From contig PASO01000060.1 in NCBI GenBank assembly GCA_002712135.1, positions 12,169-33,101 of the forward strand: 20,933 bases of DNA. The letters run 5' to 3'. The notes beneath the pieces were generated by a model. It saw only the letters and a list, made by a program, of their open reading frames with translations. It was not told where the DNA came from and did no database searches. Below are positions 7,341 to 14,813 of this stretch, piece after piece. Origin of the DNA: Gammaproteobacteria bacterium (lineage in GTDB: Bacteria > Pseudomonadota > Gammaproteobacteria > Pseudomonadales > Azotimanducaceae). How positions within the stretch are numbered: the stretch's first letter is position 1; every line of letters starts with the position of its first letter. A program made the translations under genes and the position numbers.

Positions 7341-8934
7341 ACTAGACTACGAACAGGTTCGCCGATTTATCTGCGACGGTGTTCTTGTTCTTGATAGCGG
7401 TGTCGAACGCTCAGTCCACGACAAGATTTACGACAAGATTCAGTGGAATAACACCCGTGAATTCAATATGGGTAACAATGTATTACCGCGGGTCGCTGAA
7501 CTGCAGCAGATAATAGATGCGCCCGCTATACAGGGTGCCCTGAACAGCATTCTTGGTGATGACTATATTCTGCACCCGCATCGATTCATGCATGCCAGTG
7601 AACCGCTCCCGGAATCGGAACGAAATTTGAATTTAGAGGGGCATGAGCATGCACCGCCCATGGGTGAGGGGTCGGTGGCACAGAGTAATTGGCATCAGGA
7701 TGGGCACTGCCCGCTGAGCCGCGCTCGTTATCACCTGCCTCGCTTCGCCATGATTATGTACTTCCCTCAGGACACGCCAGTCGAGCGCGGTCCGACGAGG
7801 GTTATTCCGGGCACACAACTGCAGCCTTACCTGGAAGAAGAAGACTATCCCTTTGCCTTTGTATGCGACCACATTAAGGCAGGTACCTGCTTTTTGATTG
7901 CCTGGGACATTGCTCATGCCGCGCTTAGCAATCTGACCGGTTCAAGCCGCTATATGCTCAAGTTCATATTTATGCGTACACGTAATCCTGAAGGCCCCAG
8001 TTGGGATGGAGACGATGGTCCGTGGCAGCAGCCGCAAGAACGGTTGGGCAGATATGACCATAACAAAGCCTGGTCCTATATCTGGGATTGGATGCGTAGC
8101 GCCCCGCGCAGCGAAAACGTCGAAGCAACATCGAACGACATCGAAAGGTGGACCAGTCTGCTTAACAATGTCGATCAGGAGGCGCGGCTTGATGCTATCT
8201 ACCGATTGGCGGAGGCGGGCGCCGAGGCTGTGACACCGGTGATAGAAAGTTTATTACAATATGCCGATCTTGGACTGGAATGCGATCTGCCGCGTCAGCG
8301 GGATGAGTATGGCTCGCTGGTTGCGGAGGGTGATCCCAACGAGCGTCACTGGAGTGATCGGGCTTATGCGTTGCAGGATGAGGCATACGCATTGGGTGCG
8401 ATGGGCGAGGTGGCGATAGAAGCCCTGATTGAACTGCTTAAACATGATGATCCCTGGATTAAGATAAACGTGGCCTTCTCACTGGGAGAAATTGGGCCTA
8501 ATGCGGCTCGTGCTATCCCTGCCCTAACGGAGTTGCTGGATCACAAGATGAGCCAGGTGGTGAGGGTAAGTCTGGATGCGATGGCTTGTATTGGCAGCAA
8601 TACCAGCGTTGCGTTACCTGCGATCTGCAAAGTCCTGACGTTAAGTAATCCGGACTGGCAAGAACCCAGTGCCCGGGGTGGCTGGCTAGGAGAGACTCAG
8701 GTTCGCTTTAACGCGTTGTACGCACTGTTATGCTCCGATATACCGATGGATGAAATTGATGATCTACTGGTTGCCTGTCTCAATGACCGGTTTGGCTACG
8801 TTCATTCGCTTGCTCTGGAGGCGCTAACCCGTGAGCGTAACGGCGAGAATCGCCCGGGCCTCCGAAAAGCGGTTCACTATTTAAAGACTCACCGCTGGGA
8901 CCATACCCTCGCGAACGGGCAACGGGTGTTTTAG
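7321..8934 (+). CDS. Phytanoyl-CoA dioxygenase-like domain fused to C-terminal HEAT repeats
   Basis: 537 aa two-part protein. Residues about 8-230 are a PhyH-type Fe(II)/2-oxoglutarate dioxygenase: H125-x-D127 in NWHQDGH, distal H199 in WDIAHAA, and GPTRVIPGTQ between them. Residues about 275-525 form about six HEAT-like helical repeats, clearest at 343-378, 378-410 (LGEIGPNAARAIPALTELL) and 411-447. Ordinary PhyH proteins are about 250-340 aa, so the C-terminal half is an added module, probably for protein binding or oligomer contact. Start: GTG at 7321 inside the cupin gene (20-bp overlap); the N-terminal LDYEQVRRFICDG is the usual PhyH opening, which supports this start. No stop or frameshift lies at the domain junction, so the fusion appears genuine. 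Substrate unknown. Confidence 0.92.
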   Translation: MKNQSNRLDYEQVRRFICDGVLVLDSGVERSVHDKIYDKIQWNNTREFNMGNNVLPRVAELQQIIDAPAIQGALNSILGDDYILHPHRFMHASEPLPESERNLNLEGHEHAPPMGEGSVAQSNWHQDGHCPLSRARYHLPRFAMIMYFPQDTPVERGPTRVIPGTQLQPYLEEEDYPFAFVCDHIKAGTCFLIAWDIAHAALSNLTGSSRYMLKFIFMRTRNPEGPSWDGDDGPWQQPQERLGRYDHNKAWSYIWDWMRSAPRSENVEATSNDIERWTSLLNNVDQEARLDAIYRLAEAGAEAVTPVIESLLQYADLGLECDLPRQRDEYGSLVAEGDPNERHWSDRAYALQDEAYALGAMGEVAIEALIELLKHDDPWIKINVAFSLGEIGPNAARAIPALTELLDHKMSQVVRVSLDAMACIGSNTSVALPAICKVLTLSNPDWQEPSARGGWLGETQVRFNALYALLCSDIPMDEIDDLLVACLNDRFGYVHSLALEALTRERNGENRPGLRKAVHYLKTHRWDHTLANGQRVF

Positions 8935-8949
8935 AAAAAGGATAGCGTT

Positions 8950-9924
8950 ATGGAATATACGAATTTTGGAAAGGCAGGTGTTCGGGTCAGTCGAATGGCC
9001 CTGGGGATGGGGCTGCGGGGTCAGGATGACCCGGCAGAAGCGCAACGGATGATAGAGCACGCGATGGCACAGGGAATTAATCTGATTGATTGCGCCAATA
9101 TATACGGGCTGATGGATGACCGGGCGTACGTGCGGGTATCTGAATCGATTCTGGGTAAGGCGATTAAAGGTAAACGGGACGACGTGATGATTACGTCGAA
9201 GGTCGCACAGGTTATTGGTCCTGGTGAAAATGACTATAGCCTGTCTCGTTACCATATCATTCGCGAAGCAGAGAGATCCCTGAAGAACATTGGCACAGAT
9301 CATATCGACTTCTATATCTGTCATGTTTTCGATCCGAATACACCACTCGAAGAAACTGTTAGAGCACTTGATGATCTGGTGAGAAGCGGCAAAGTTCGTT
9401 ATATAGGGTGCAGTCGCTTTGATGCATGGCAGGTTATGAAGGCGCAGTGGATAGCAGATCGATTCAACGCGACGCCGTTCATGTGCGTACAGCACCATTA
9501 CAATTTGCTTAATCGACGTTTGGAAGCAGATATGTTCCCGGTAATACGGGATCAGGGTTTGGGCACTATGGTGTTTAGCCCTTTGGCCGTAGGGTTGCTA
9601 AGTGGTCTATATTCCCCAGACCAGGATCCACCCGAAGGATCCTATTGGGCATCGCGCACAATAGAAGATTATCGGTCGAAGGCGACAGGCTTTGGCGGAG
9701 AGATTATTTCCGCCGTCTTTGATATAGCACGCGAACTCGGTAAGACTCCCGCGCAGGTTGCAATAGCTTGGGTCTTGTCTCATCCGGAAATCACGCTTGC
9801 CATCACCGGCAGCGATACCGCGGAACAGTTGGATGATAATCTTGGTGGCGTTGGCTGGTACCTCGATGAAGAACTTCGTGACAGGCTTGATGCAGTGTCT
9901 GCGTCGGCTGCATTGCTTCCCTAA
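8950..9924 (+). CDS. Aldo/keto reductase
   Basis: 324 aa cytosolic NAD(P)H-dependent oxidoreductase with a TIM-barrel fold and normal family length. The catalytic tetrad is visible: D47 and Y52 (LIDCANIYG), K84 (ITSKV) and H125 (YICHVFD). The C-terminal cofactor segment contains AIAWVLSHPEITLAITGSD, matching the usual phosphate and adenosine binding region. It would reduce an aldehyde or ketone, or run in reverse, on an intermediate of the operon's pathway. It begins 15 bp after the PhyH-HEAT gene behind AAGGA (8937-8941) and ends 2 bp before the next PhyH gene, so it is internal to the operon. Confidence 0.93.
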   Translation: MEYTNFGKAGVRVSRMALGMGLRGQDDPAEAQRMIEHAMAQGINLIDCANIYGLMDDRAYVRVSESILGKAIKGKRDDVMITSKVAQVIGPGENDYSLSRYHIIREAERSLKNIGTDHIDFYICHVFDPNTPLEETVRALDDLVRSGKVRYIGCSRFDAWQVMKAQWIADRFNATPFMCVQHHYNLLNRRLEADMFPVIRDQGLGTMVFSPLAVGLLSGLYSPDQDPPEGSYWASRTIEDYRSKATGFGGEIISAVFDIARELGKTPAQVAIAWVLSHPEITLAITGSDTAEQLDDNLGGVGWYLDEELRDRLDAVSASAALLP

Positions 9925-9926
9925 AG

Positions 9927-10754
9927 ATGGACGAACGCTGTCTGCAGCATCTGCTCACTGATGAAGAGCGAGCCAGTTTCGAATCGGATGGCTATCTGGT
10001 AATCAAGAATGCGTTACCCCAGGATTTAGTACCGAAGGTTGAAGCTGCCCTGAAGAAGGTTGAAGCCAAACGCGAGCATGATAAGGACACCAGTCTGGGC
10101 GGGGGTAACTGGCTGGATGTTATCGGTGAAGATGACCTATTGCTGGAACTGATCGACTGGGCCACCACGTTACCGAAGGTGTGGGGGGTTCTTGGGTGGC
10201 ACATTGCGCTTTACCACTCTCACTATATCGTTTCTCCGCCGCTACCTGACGACTTTAAGAAGCGGCGTCTTGGCTGGCATCAGGACAGCGGCCGAATCAA
10301 CACTGATATTGAAAGTGATCCCCGGCCGCGTATCTCCGTCAAAATTGGTTTTTTTCTTACGGATGCGTCGGCGCCCGATCGAGGTAATTTTCATGTTATC
10401 CCTGGTAGTCATTTGAAGAATGAGTTGACGTTGCCGGACGAAAAAAGCGAAGAACATCCGGATGCGATACCGATTCTGGTGTCTCGAGGTGATGCGGTGA
10501 TGTTTGATCGCCGTCTGTGGCACTCGGCAGGTCAGAACTACTCTGATATAACACGTAGAGCATTGTTTTATGGCTACAGTTATCGCTGGTTAAAGCCCCG
10601 GGACAATATGACAGTGGCACACTACATGGACCGTTCTGATCCGATTCGCCGACAACTGCTTGGAGCGAGTCCAAATGGCGGCTTTGGGTACACCTCTCCT
10701 GAAGACGAGGATGTCCCCTTAAAAGTTTGGCTGGAGAAACACGATCTGGCCTAG
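9927..10754 (+). CDS. Phytanoyl-CoA dioxygenase (PhyH) family protein
   Basis: 275 aa Fe(II)/2-oxoglutarate oxygenase of ordinary PhyH length. The N-terminus (LTDEERASFESDGYLVIKNAL) is the family opening. The triad is H118-x-D120 (LGWHQDSG) and H199 (RRLWHSAG), with R210 as the likely 2-oxoglutarate-binding arginine. GNFHVIPGSH lies between them, as expected. The last gene of the six-gene operon, it starts 2 bp after the aldo/keto reductase stop with little Shine-Dalgarno sequence, suggesting coupled translation. It is not close to the C1/C2 PhyH pair, whose motifs differ. Its stop faces the stop of the convergent PhyH C1 gene across 19 bp. Confidence 0.93.
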   Translation: MDERCLQHLLTDEERASFESDGYLVIKNALPQDLVPKVEAALKKVEAKREHDKDTSLGGGNWLDVIGEDDLLLELIDWATTLPKVWGVLGWHIALYHSHYIVSPPLPDDFKKRRLGWHQDSGRINTDIESDPRPRISVKIGFFLTDASAPDRGNFHVIPGSHLKNELTLPDEKSEEHPDAIPILVSRGDAVMFDRRLWHSAGQNYSDITRRALFYGYSYRWLKPRDNMTVAHYMDRSDPIRRQLLGASPNGGFGYTSPEDEDVPLKVWLEKHDLA

Positions 10755-10786
10755 GTGCTAGTTGAACTAGGGACTAGTTGAAGTAG
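10751..10786. repeat. Tandem 13-bp near-repeat with four CTAG at convergent gene ends
   Basis: Two 13-mers, CTAGTTGAACTAG (10758-10770) and CTAGTTGAAGTAG (10774-10786), differ at one base and are separated by GGA. The first is itself an inverted repeat with a single central base. CTAG occurs four times in 27 bp (10751, 10758, 10767, 10774). The first supplies the TAG stop of the plus-strand PhyH gene and the last the stop of the minus-strand PhyH gene. It looks like a small duplication of the end of the minus-strand gene. A function as a bidirectional terminator is possible but not shown; there is no GC-rich stem. Confidence 0.6.
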
Positions 10787-11793
10787 TCGTTCTTACCAGC
10801 GCGGTACTTCATTCCTGTCGCCTTCTCGAAGGCGGCGATGTATTTATTGGCTCGTGCGACCTTCTCCTGGCCGTCTGCCTGGCTGAGGCGGCCGGGTGTA
10901 AGGCCGTGCTGGGTCACCAATGCGAACCTCGGTGAGTTTCGATCAAGCATTTCCTGTGGCAGGTTACCGCTCAATTCTTCCAGCTTATGAATAAACGGTC
11001 GCACCATGAAGTTCGTTACGCTAACCCGCAGCCCTGGAGCAGTGCGGTTATAAGAGCCGTGCCAGGTGTTACCGTGCCAGACGATGAGAGAACCTGCTTT
11101 GGCTTCGACGACCACGGCATCCGGGTTGCCATCCTCGCCGATCCTGGCTTCCTCTGGTTCCGGGTGGCGGCAGAGTTTGTGACTGCCGGGAACGATCACG
11201 AGGCCGCCATTCTCGCGGTTATAGTCGGTCAGCACGTAGGTGCACTGGGTCACGAACGACTGGGGTGGCATGGGGGATGGTTCGGGTGAATCCGAGTGCA
11301 AGGAAAATGACGTTTCGTTGGGCCCCTTCATCCAGCATGCCATGCCAGACAAGACCATACGATAGCCACATAGGTAGGATGCTAACGCCAGTAATACCGG
11401 ATTCATAAGACCCTCTTCGAATACCTGATCTTCTGTGAGGATGCACTGCATCACATCACCGACTGGCGAATCGCGATCGTCTGTCATTTCCGGCATTCGA
11501 CCTTTGAGTTTGTTCCCCTTCTTTCGACTGGTGCCAGTGGTCTCTATACCGAGGTAGGCATGGGTATCTCCAGTTGCTAGATCGGGTCGCTCGCCGTTGC
11601 GTCGTTCGGCAATATCAAGGCAGGCTTCAAGCATTTTTTTGGCCAGGCCATTTGGCGAGGCGATCTCTGGCGGAACGACGGTGTAACCAAACTCGTCCAG
11701 TTCCCCGGCAAAGCGGTCAAGACCCAGATCGGAAATTTCTTTCCAGACACGATCGTAGCCGGAGTCGGCCGTCGTGGTTGTGGCTTCTGACAT
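10774..11793 (-). CDS. Phytanoyl-CoA dioxygenase family protein, C-type paralog 1 (C1)
   Basis: 339 aa Fe(II)/2-oxoglutarate oxygenase. The triad is H166-x-D168 (SLHSDSPEPSPMP) and H245 (GNTWHGSYNR), with R256 in PGLRVSV as the probable 2-oxoglutarate ligand and LVIVPGSHK between. It belongs to a subfamily with an N-terminal block ending in GYTVVPPEIASPN (36-48) and an AERRNGERPDL block (62-72), both shared with the protein at 16092-17012. The N-terminal block is shared with the partial one at 20797. Relative to C2 it has an insertion of about 25 residues (about 75-105, lysine/glycine-rich), which makes it longer than usual. Start: ATG at 11793 behind a G-run ribosome binding site. It is divergent from the luciferase-like gene and substrate is unknown. 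Confidence 0.92.
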   Translation of the reverse strand: MSEATTTTADSGYDRVWKEISDLGLDRFAGELDEFGYTVVPPEIASPNGLAKKMLEACLDIAERRNGERPDLATGDTHAYLGIETTGTSRKKGNKLKGRMPEMTDDRDSPVGDVMQCILTEDQVFEEGLMNPVLLALASYLCGYRMVLSGMACWMKGPNETSFSLHSDSPEPSPMPPQSFVTQCTYVLTDYNRENGGLVIVPGSHKLCRHPEPEEARIGEDGNPDAVVVEAKAGSLIVWHGNTWHGSYNRTAPGLRVSVTNFMVRPFIHKLEELSGNLPQEMLDRNSPRFALVTQHGLTPGRLSQADGQEKVARANKYIAAFEKATGMKYRAGKNDYFN

Positions 11794-11880
11794 AAGCGTA
11801 TCCCCCCTCGCGATACATTGCGGTTCATTGTACGCTTGGCGTCAGGAACTTGCGAACAGGGCATGTGGGGGAGGACCATC
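11794..11880. promoter_or_regulatory. Divergent intergenic promoter region, PhyH C1 and luciferase-like gene
   Basis: 87 bp between two divergent start codons. It must carry or overlap the promoters of both units. Visible signals are a G-run ribosome binding site for the minus-strand gene (complement of the C-run at 11802-11807) and GGGGGAGG before the plus-strand ATG at 11881. No confident -35/-10 pair is seen. A 7-bp inverted repeat spans it (AAGCGTA at 11794, TACGCTT at 11831) but could be chance. Confidence 0.35.
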
Positions 11881-12774
11881 ATGAGATTCAGTCTGTGCCT
11901 GAAATCAATACAACGCTTCGGTGAGCTTGTAGAGCGTGCCAATCACGCGGAACGCACCGGTTGGGATGGCGTGTGGTTGACTGATCACTTCACTGCAGCG
12001 GAAGACCCGAGTATCCCGCGGTTCGAAGCATGGATTACGCTCTCTGGTCTCGCAGCGCAGGTGCCGCGTGTCCGCATCGGGACATTAGTGAGTAGCAACA
12101 CCTTTCGACATCCAGCCGTATTGGCGAAGATGGCCGCAACGCTAGATCACATTAGCGGCGGGCGCGTTGTATTGGGGTTAGGTTCAGGATGGAATGAGTA
12201 TGAACATCGCCGATACGGAATCCCATTCTATAACGTAACGGAGCGACTTCGACGGCTCGATGAGGCGTGCGAGGTCATCAAGAAACTCTTTACGGAACAG
12301 GAGAGTGATTTTGACGGTCAGTTCTATCAGCTGGACCGCGCGACCCTGGCACCTAAACCTTTGCAGGATCCATTGCCACTCATGATTGGCGGCGGTGGCG
12401 AAAAGATGACACTCAAAATTACCGCCAAATATGCAGATGAGTGGAACGTTTACGGGTCTGTCGAGGATATGAAACACAAGATGAGCGTCCTGGATCGACA
12501 TTGCGAAACCGTAGGCCGTGACCCGAAGGAAATTCAGCGTTCTGCAGCTGTGATGCTCTACCTGAGTGATGATGAGGTGTTGAACCGGGAGATTAGGAGT
12601 CGTGAACAGGGGAGACCTGCGCTGGTCGGAAACATATCGGAAGTCAGGGCGATGGTAGAACAATATGCGGAAATCGGTGTGGACGAGTTGATCATTCCCG
12701 ACAACAACTTCGGTTCGAATTCCTACGCGTTCGACATTATGGACGCGTTTATTCAGGGTGTAGCTGGCTGCTAA
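11881..12774 (+). CDS. Luciferase-like (LLM class) flavin/F420-dependent oxidoreductase
   Basis: 297 aa TIM-barrel oxidoreductase. It opens MRFSLCLKS, and the hallmark core runs from RHPAVLAKMA (76) through GGRVVLGLGSGWNEYEH (93-109), which is diagnostic for the LLM superfamily. Members use FMN or F420 for monooxygenation or hydride transfer; the sequence does not decide which, and F420 biosynthesis genes are not in the window. The frame extends upstream to 11818, but GGGGGAGG lies just before the ATG at 11881 and homology starts there, so 11881 is chosen. It is the first gene of a plus-strand block. Its TAA stop overlaps the next ATG by one base (TAATG), showing tight coupling to the DUF547 gene. 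Confidence 0.93.
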   Translation: MRFSLCLKSIQRFGELVERANHAERTGWDGVWLTDHFTAAEDPSIPRFEAWITLSGLAAQVPRVRIGTLVSSNTFRHPAVLAKMAATLDHISGGRVVLGLGSGWNEYEHRRYGIPFYNVTERLRRLDEACEVIKKLFTEQESDFDGQFYQLDRATLAPKPLQDPLPLMIGGGGEKMTLKITAKYADEWNVYGSVEDMKHKMSVLDRHCETVGRDPKEIQRSAAVMLYLSDDEVLNREIRSREQGRPALVGNISEVRAMVEQYAEIGVDELIIPDNNFGSNSYAFDIMDAFIQGVAGC

Positions 12775-13526
12775 TGAGAGGGAGATTGAGTGCAGTTTTT
12801 GGAGTTCTGACTTTACTATCGCTGACACCAGTGTGCCTTGCGGAGTCCCCGGATTGGGGTGCTTATAATGATGTTCTTAAAGAGTTTGTATCTCCGGGCG
12901 AGAAAAATGGTGTACCGGTAAACCTTGTTGACTATCAGGGTCTGTCAAAAAGTAAGCCCTTCGAGCAGGTAGTAAAACAAATCAGGACGTTCGATTTGGC
13001 CAGACTGCAAACGCGGGAAGAACGCCTGGCTTTCTACATTAACGCTTACAACATTCTTACTATTCAACTAATCATTGACCATTGGCCCGTCGATAGCATT
13101 CGTGACATCGGCAACCTGTTGCGTGGTCCATGGGATCAGGTTGTTTTGACAACGTCCTCGACTGAACTGACGCTAGACAACATCGAACATGACATTATCC
13201 GCAGCTACGATGAACCGCTAATTCACTTTGCCGTTAACTGTGCATCGGTGAGTTGCCCGGATCTGCGTCGTGAGGCGTACCAGGCTGATAAACTGGATGC
13301 CCAGCTTATGGATCAGTTTCGAGGAATATTCCAACAAAAAGGAAAAGGCGCGCTTATTGATGATGAGACGCTAAGGGTAACCAAACTATTTAGATGGTAT
13401 GCGGGCGACTTTGAAGCAGATGGTGATGTCGAAACGTTTATTCGGACCCGCCTACCGGAACTCGAGTTCTCTGATATAAAGCCTAACCTCGACTACGACT
13501 GGTCGCTGAATGGCATCACGCGGTAA
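12774..13526 (+). CDS. Secreted or periplasmic DUF547-domain protein
   Basis: 250 aa. It has an N-terminal signal peptide: basic RGR, a hydrophobic stretch VFGVLTLLSLTPV, and likely cleavage after A23 (CLA/ES). No lipobox is evident. DUF547 (PF04784) signatures are AFYINAYNILT (86-96), HFAVNCASVSCPDLRREAY (151-169) and RVTKLFRWYAGDF near 200. The conserved Cys and His residues (H151, C156, C161) suggest a papain-like or transglutaminase-like fold, though no activity is established for the family. It overlaps the upstream stop codon by one base (TAATG) and the downstream MFS gene by 17 bp, so it is part of that operon. Its envelope location differs from its cytosolic neighbours. Confidence 0.92.
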   Translation: MRGRLSAVFGVLTLLSLTPVCLAESPDWGAYNDVLKEFVSPGEKNGVPVNLVDYQGLSKSKPFEQVVKQIRTFDLARLQTREERLAFYINAYNILTIQLIIDHWPVDSIRDIGNLLRGPWDQVVLTTSSTELTLDNIEHDIIRSYDEPLIHFAVNCASVSCPDLRREAYQADKLDAQLMDQFRGIFQQKGKGALIDDETLRVTKLFRWYAGDFEADGDVETFIRTRLPELEFSDIKPNLDYDWSLNGITR

Positions 13527-14739
13527 ACCTTTACACTATTTCCTGTTAAGTACAGGTTCCTGGTTTCTATCCTATGGCCTCCAGGGAGTTACCTTTGCCT
13601 GGCTTGTGACTATCGTGTTGCGAGAACCCGCGGAAATGGTTGGTATTGCGCAGATGACCCTGCTCGCGCCGATCATGTTTCTGATATTGATCGGTGGCAG
13701 CCTGGCGGACCAGTTCGGTGGCAAACCCGTGGCTATTATCGGACAGAGTCTCGCAGCGGCGTGTGCTTTATCCCTCGCTGTCGTCATCTACCTTGATCAG
13801 TTTAGTTATTCCGTGTTGTTGATGGCGGCCTTTGGTCTGGGATGTGCCCAGGCGATTGTTACGCCAGCGAGAGACGGGCTACTTCCCCTGGTTGCTGAAG
13901 GAAGAATTCAACGCACGGTTGTGCAATCCACCATGACGCAATTTGCCATCATGATGCTTGGATTCCTTATCGCGTCATTCGCAGATAGGTCTGGTGCGGT
14001 GGTGATACTGGTTATTCAAGGTGCCGTGCTTTTGGTCGGTGTCGCTGCCCTGGCGAAAATAGATGCTCCGAGAGTCGAGCCTGGCGAGAGGGAACACCAC
14101 ATCATCAAACACATATGGCTTTCTATTGCGATTGGCATGCAGACTGTGAAGCGAACACCGGCTACTCGTGCGGTGCTGATCATTAATTGCGCGATGGGCT
14201 TGTTTTTCATGAGTTCCTACATGGTAACAATGCCTCTGCTTCTGCGTGAGGTATACGGTGGAGGTTCCACTCTACTTTCATGGACCAACCTTACAAACTC
14301 AGGAGGGCTGGTGTTCATGATTATTTGCTTGATGCGCATTGGTGATATCCGCAGACAGGGTCGGGCGCTTCTTGTTTCACATTGCGTCGGCGCGTTTGCC
14401 CTTGCCAGTGCCGCCCTTGCGACAGGGTTCGTTAGTCTGTTTGTCAGTGTTGCCCTCTGGGGTTTGGCTGGTGGGCTGTCGGTAACCACCTCCAGAAGTA
14501 TCGTGCAGGAATTATCGCCACCTGATCAGCGGGCCAGAACTATGGCGTTCTTTTCGTTTTCTTACATGGGTGCTGGTCCGATCGGTGCGCTCTTTTCTGG
14601 TTACATGGCAGCCTGGCTCGGCCCCGCTACCGCGTTACTTTGCAGTGCGACTGCAATGATGATTGTTGTGGTGCTGGTGGCGACCTTTTCTTCCTTGTGG
14701 AATTTGGATGTACAGCAGGTTCCGGCTGCTGACCAGTAA
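13510..14739 (+). CDS. Major facilitator superfamily transporter (MFS_3, EntS-like)
   Basis: 409 aa inner-membrane protein with about 12 hydrophobic segments. The loop after helix 2 carries GGSLADQFGGKPVAIIGQ (62-79), a recognisable MFS motif A. The central loop around residues 180-200 is hydrophilic, dividing two six-helix halves. Overall style fits the MFS_3 group, which includes exporters such as EntS, so efflux of a product or toxic intermediate is a reasonable inference, not shown. It is unrelated in detail to the two AmpG-like carriers in this window. The start overlaps the DUF547 gene by 17 bp with little ribosome binding site, so translation is probably coupled. Confidence 0.9.
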   Translation: MASRGKPLHYFLLSTGSWFLSYGLQGVTFAWLVTIVLREPAEMVGIAQMTLLAPIMFLILIGGSLADQFGGKPVAIIGQSLAAACALSLAVVIYLDQFSYSVLLMAAFGLGCAQAIVTPARDGLLPLVAEGRIQRTVVQSTMTQFAIMMLGFLIASFADRSGAVVILVIQGAVLLVGVAALAKIDAPRVEPGEREHHIIKHIWLSIAIGMQTVKRTPATRAVLIINCAMGLFFMSSYMVTMPLLLREVYGGGSTLLSWTNLTNSGGLVFMIICLMRIGDIRRQGRALLVSHCVGAFALASAALATGFVSLFVSVALWGLAGGLSVTTSRSIVQELSPPDQRARTMAFFSFSYMGAGPIGALFSGYMAAWLGPATALLCSATAMMIVVVLVATFSSLWNLDVQQVPAADQ

Positions 14740-14813
14740 TGCTCCTCGCCGCTTTACTTTTATAGTGAATGCATGCAGGGTGGATTCAAGCTAGGAAAAT
14801 TCAAAGATCCCTG

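Noticed and set aside
8881..9498. 205-codon minus-strand frame
   Set aside because: Antisense to the aldo/keto reductase, whose catalytic tetrad is intact in the forward frame.
11794..11837. 7-bp inverted repeat AAGCGTA/TACGCTT as an operator
   Set aside because: With a 30-bp spacer in an 87-bp gap, a match of this length is not far from chance; it was kept only as a note.
12184..12828. 214-codon minus-strand frame
   Set aside because: Antisense to the luciferase-like oxidoreductase core motif; no recognisable protein features.
14769..14813. Upstream start for AmpG-like copy 2
   Set aside because: Starting at 14814 puts its motifs at the same residue numbers as copy 1; the 15 extra residues have no counterpart.
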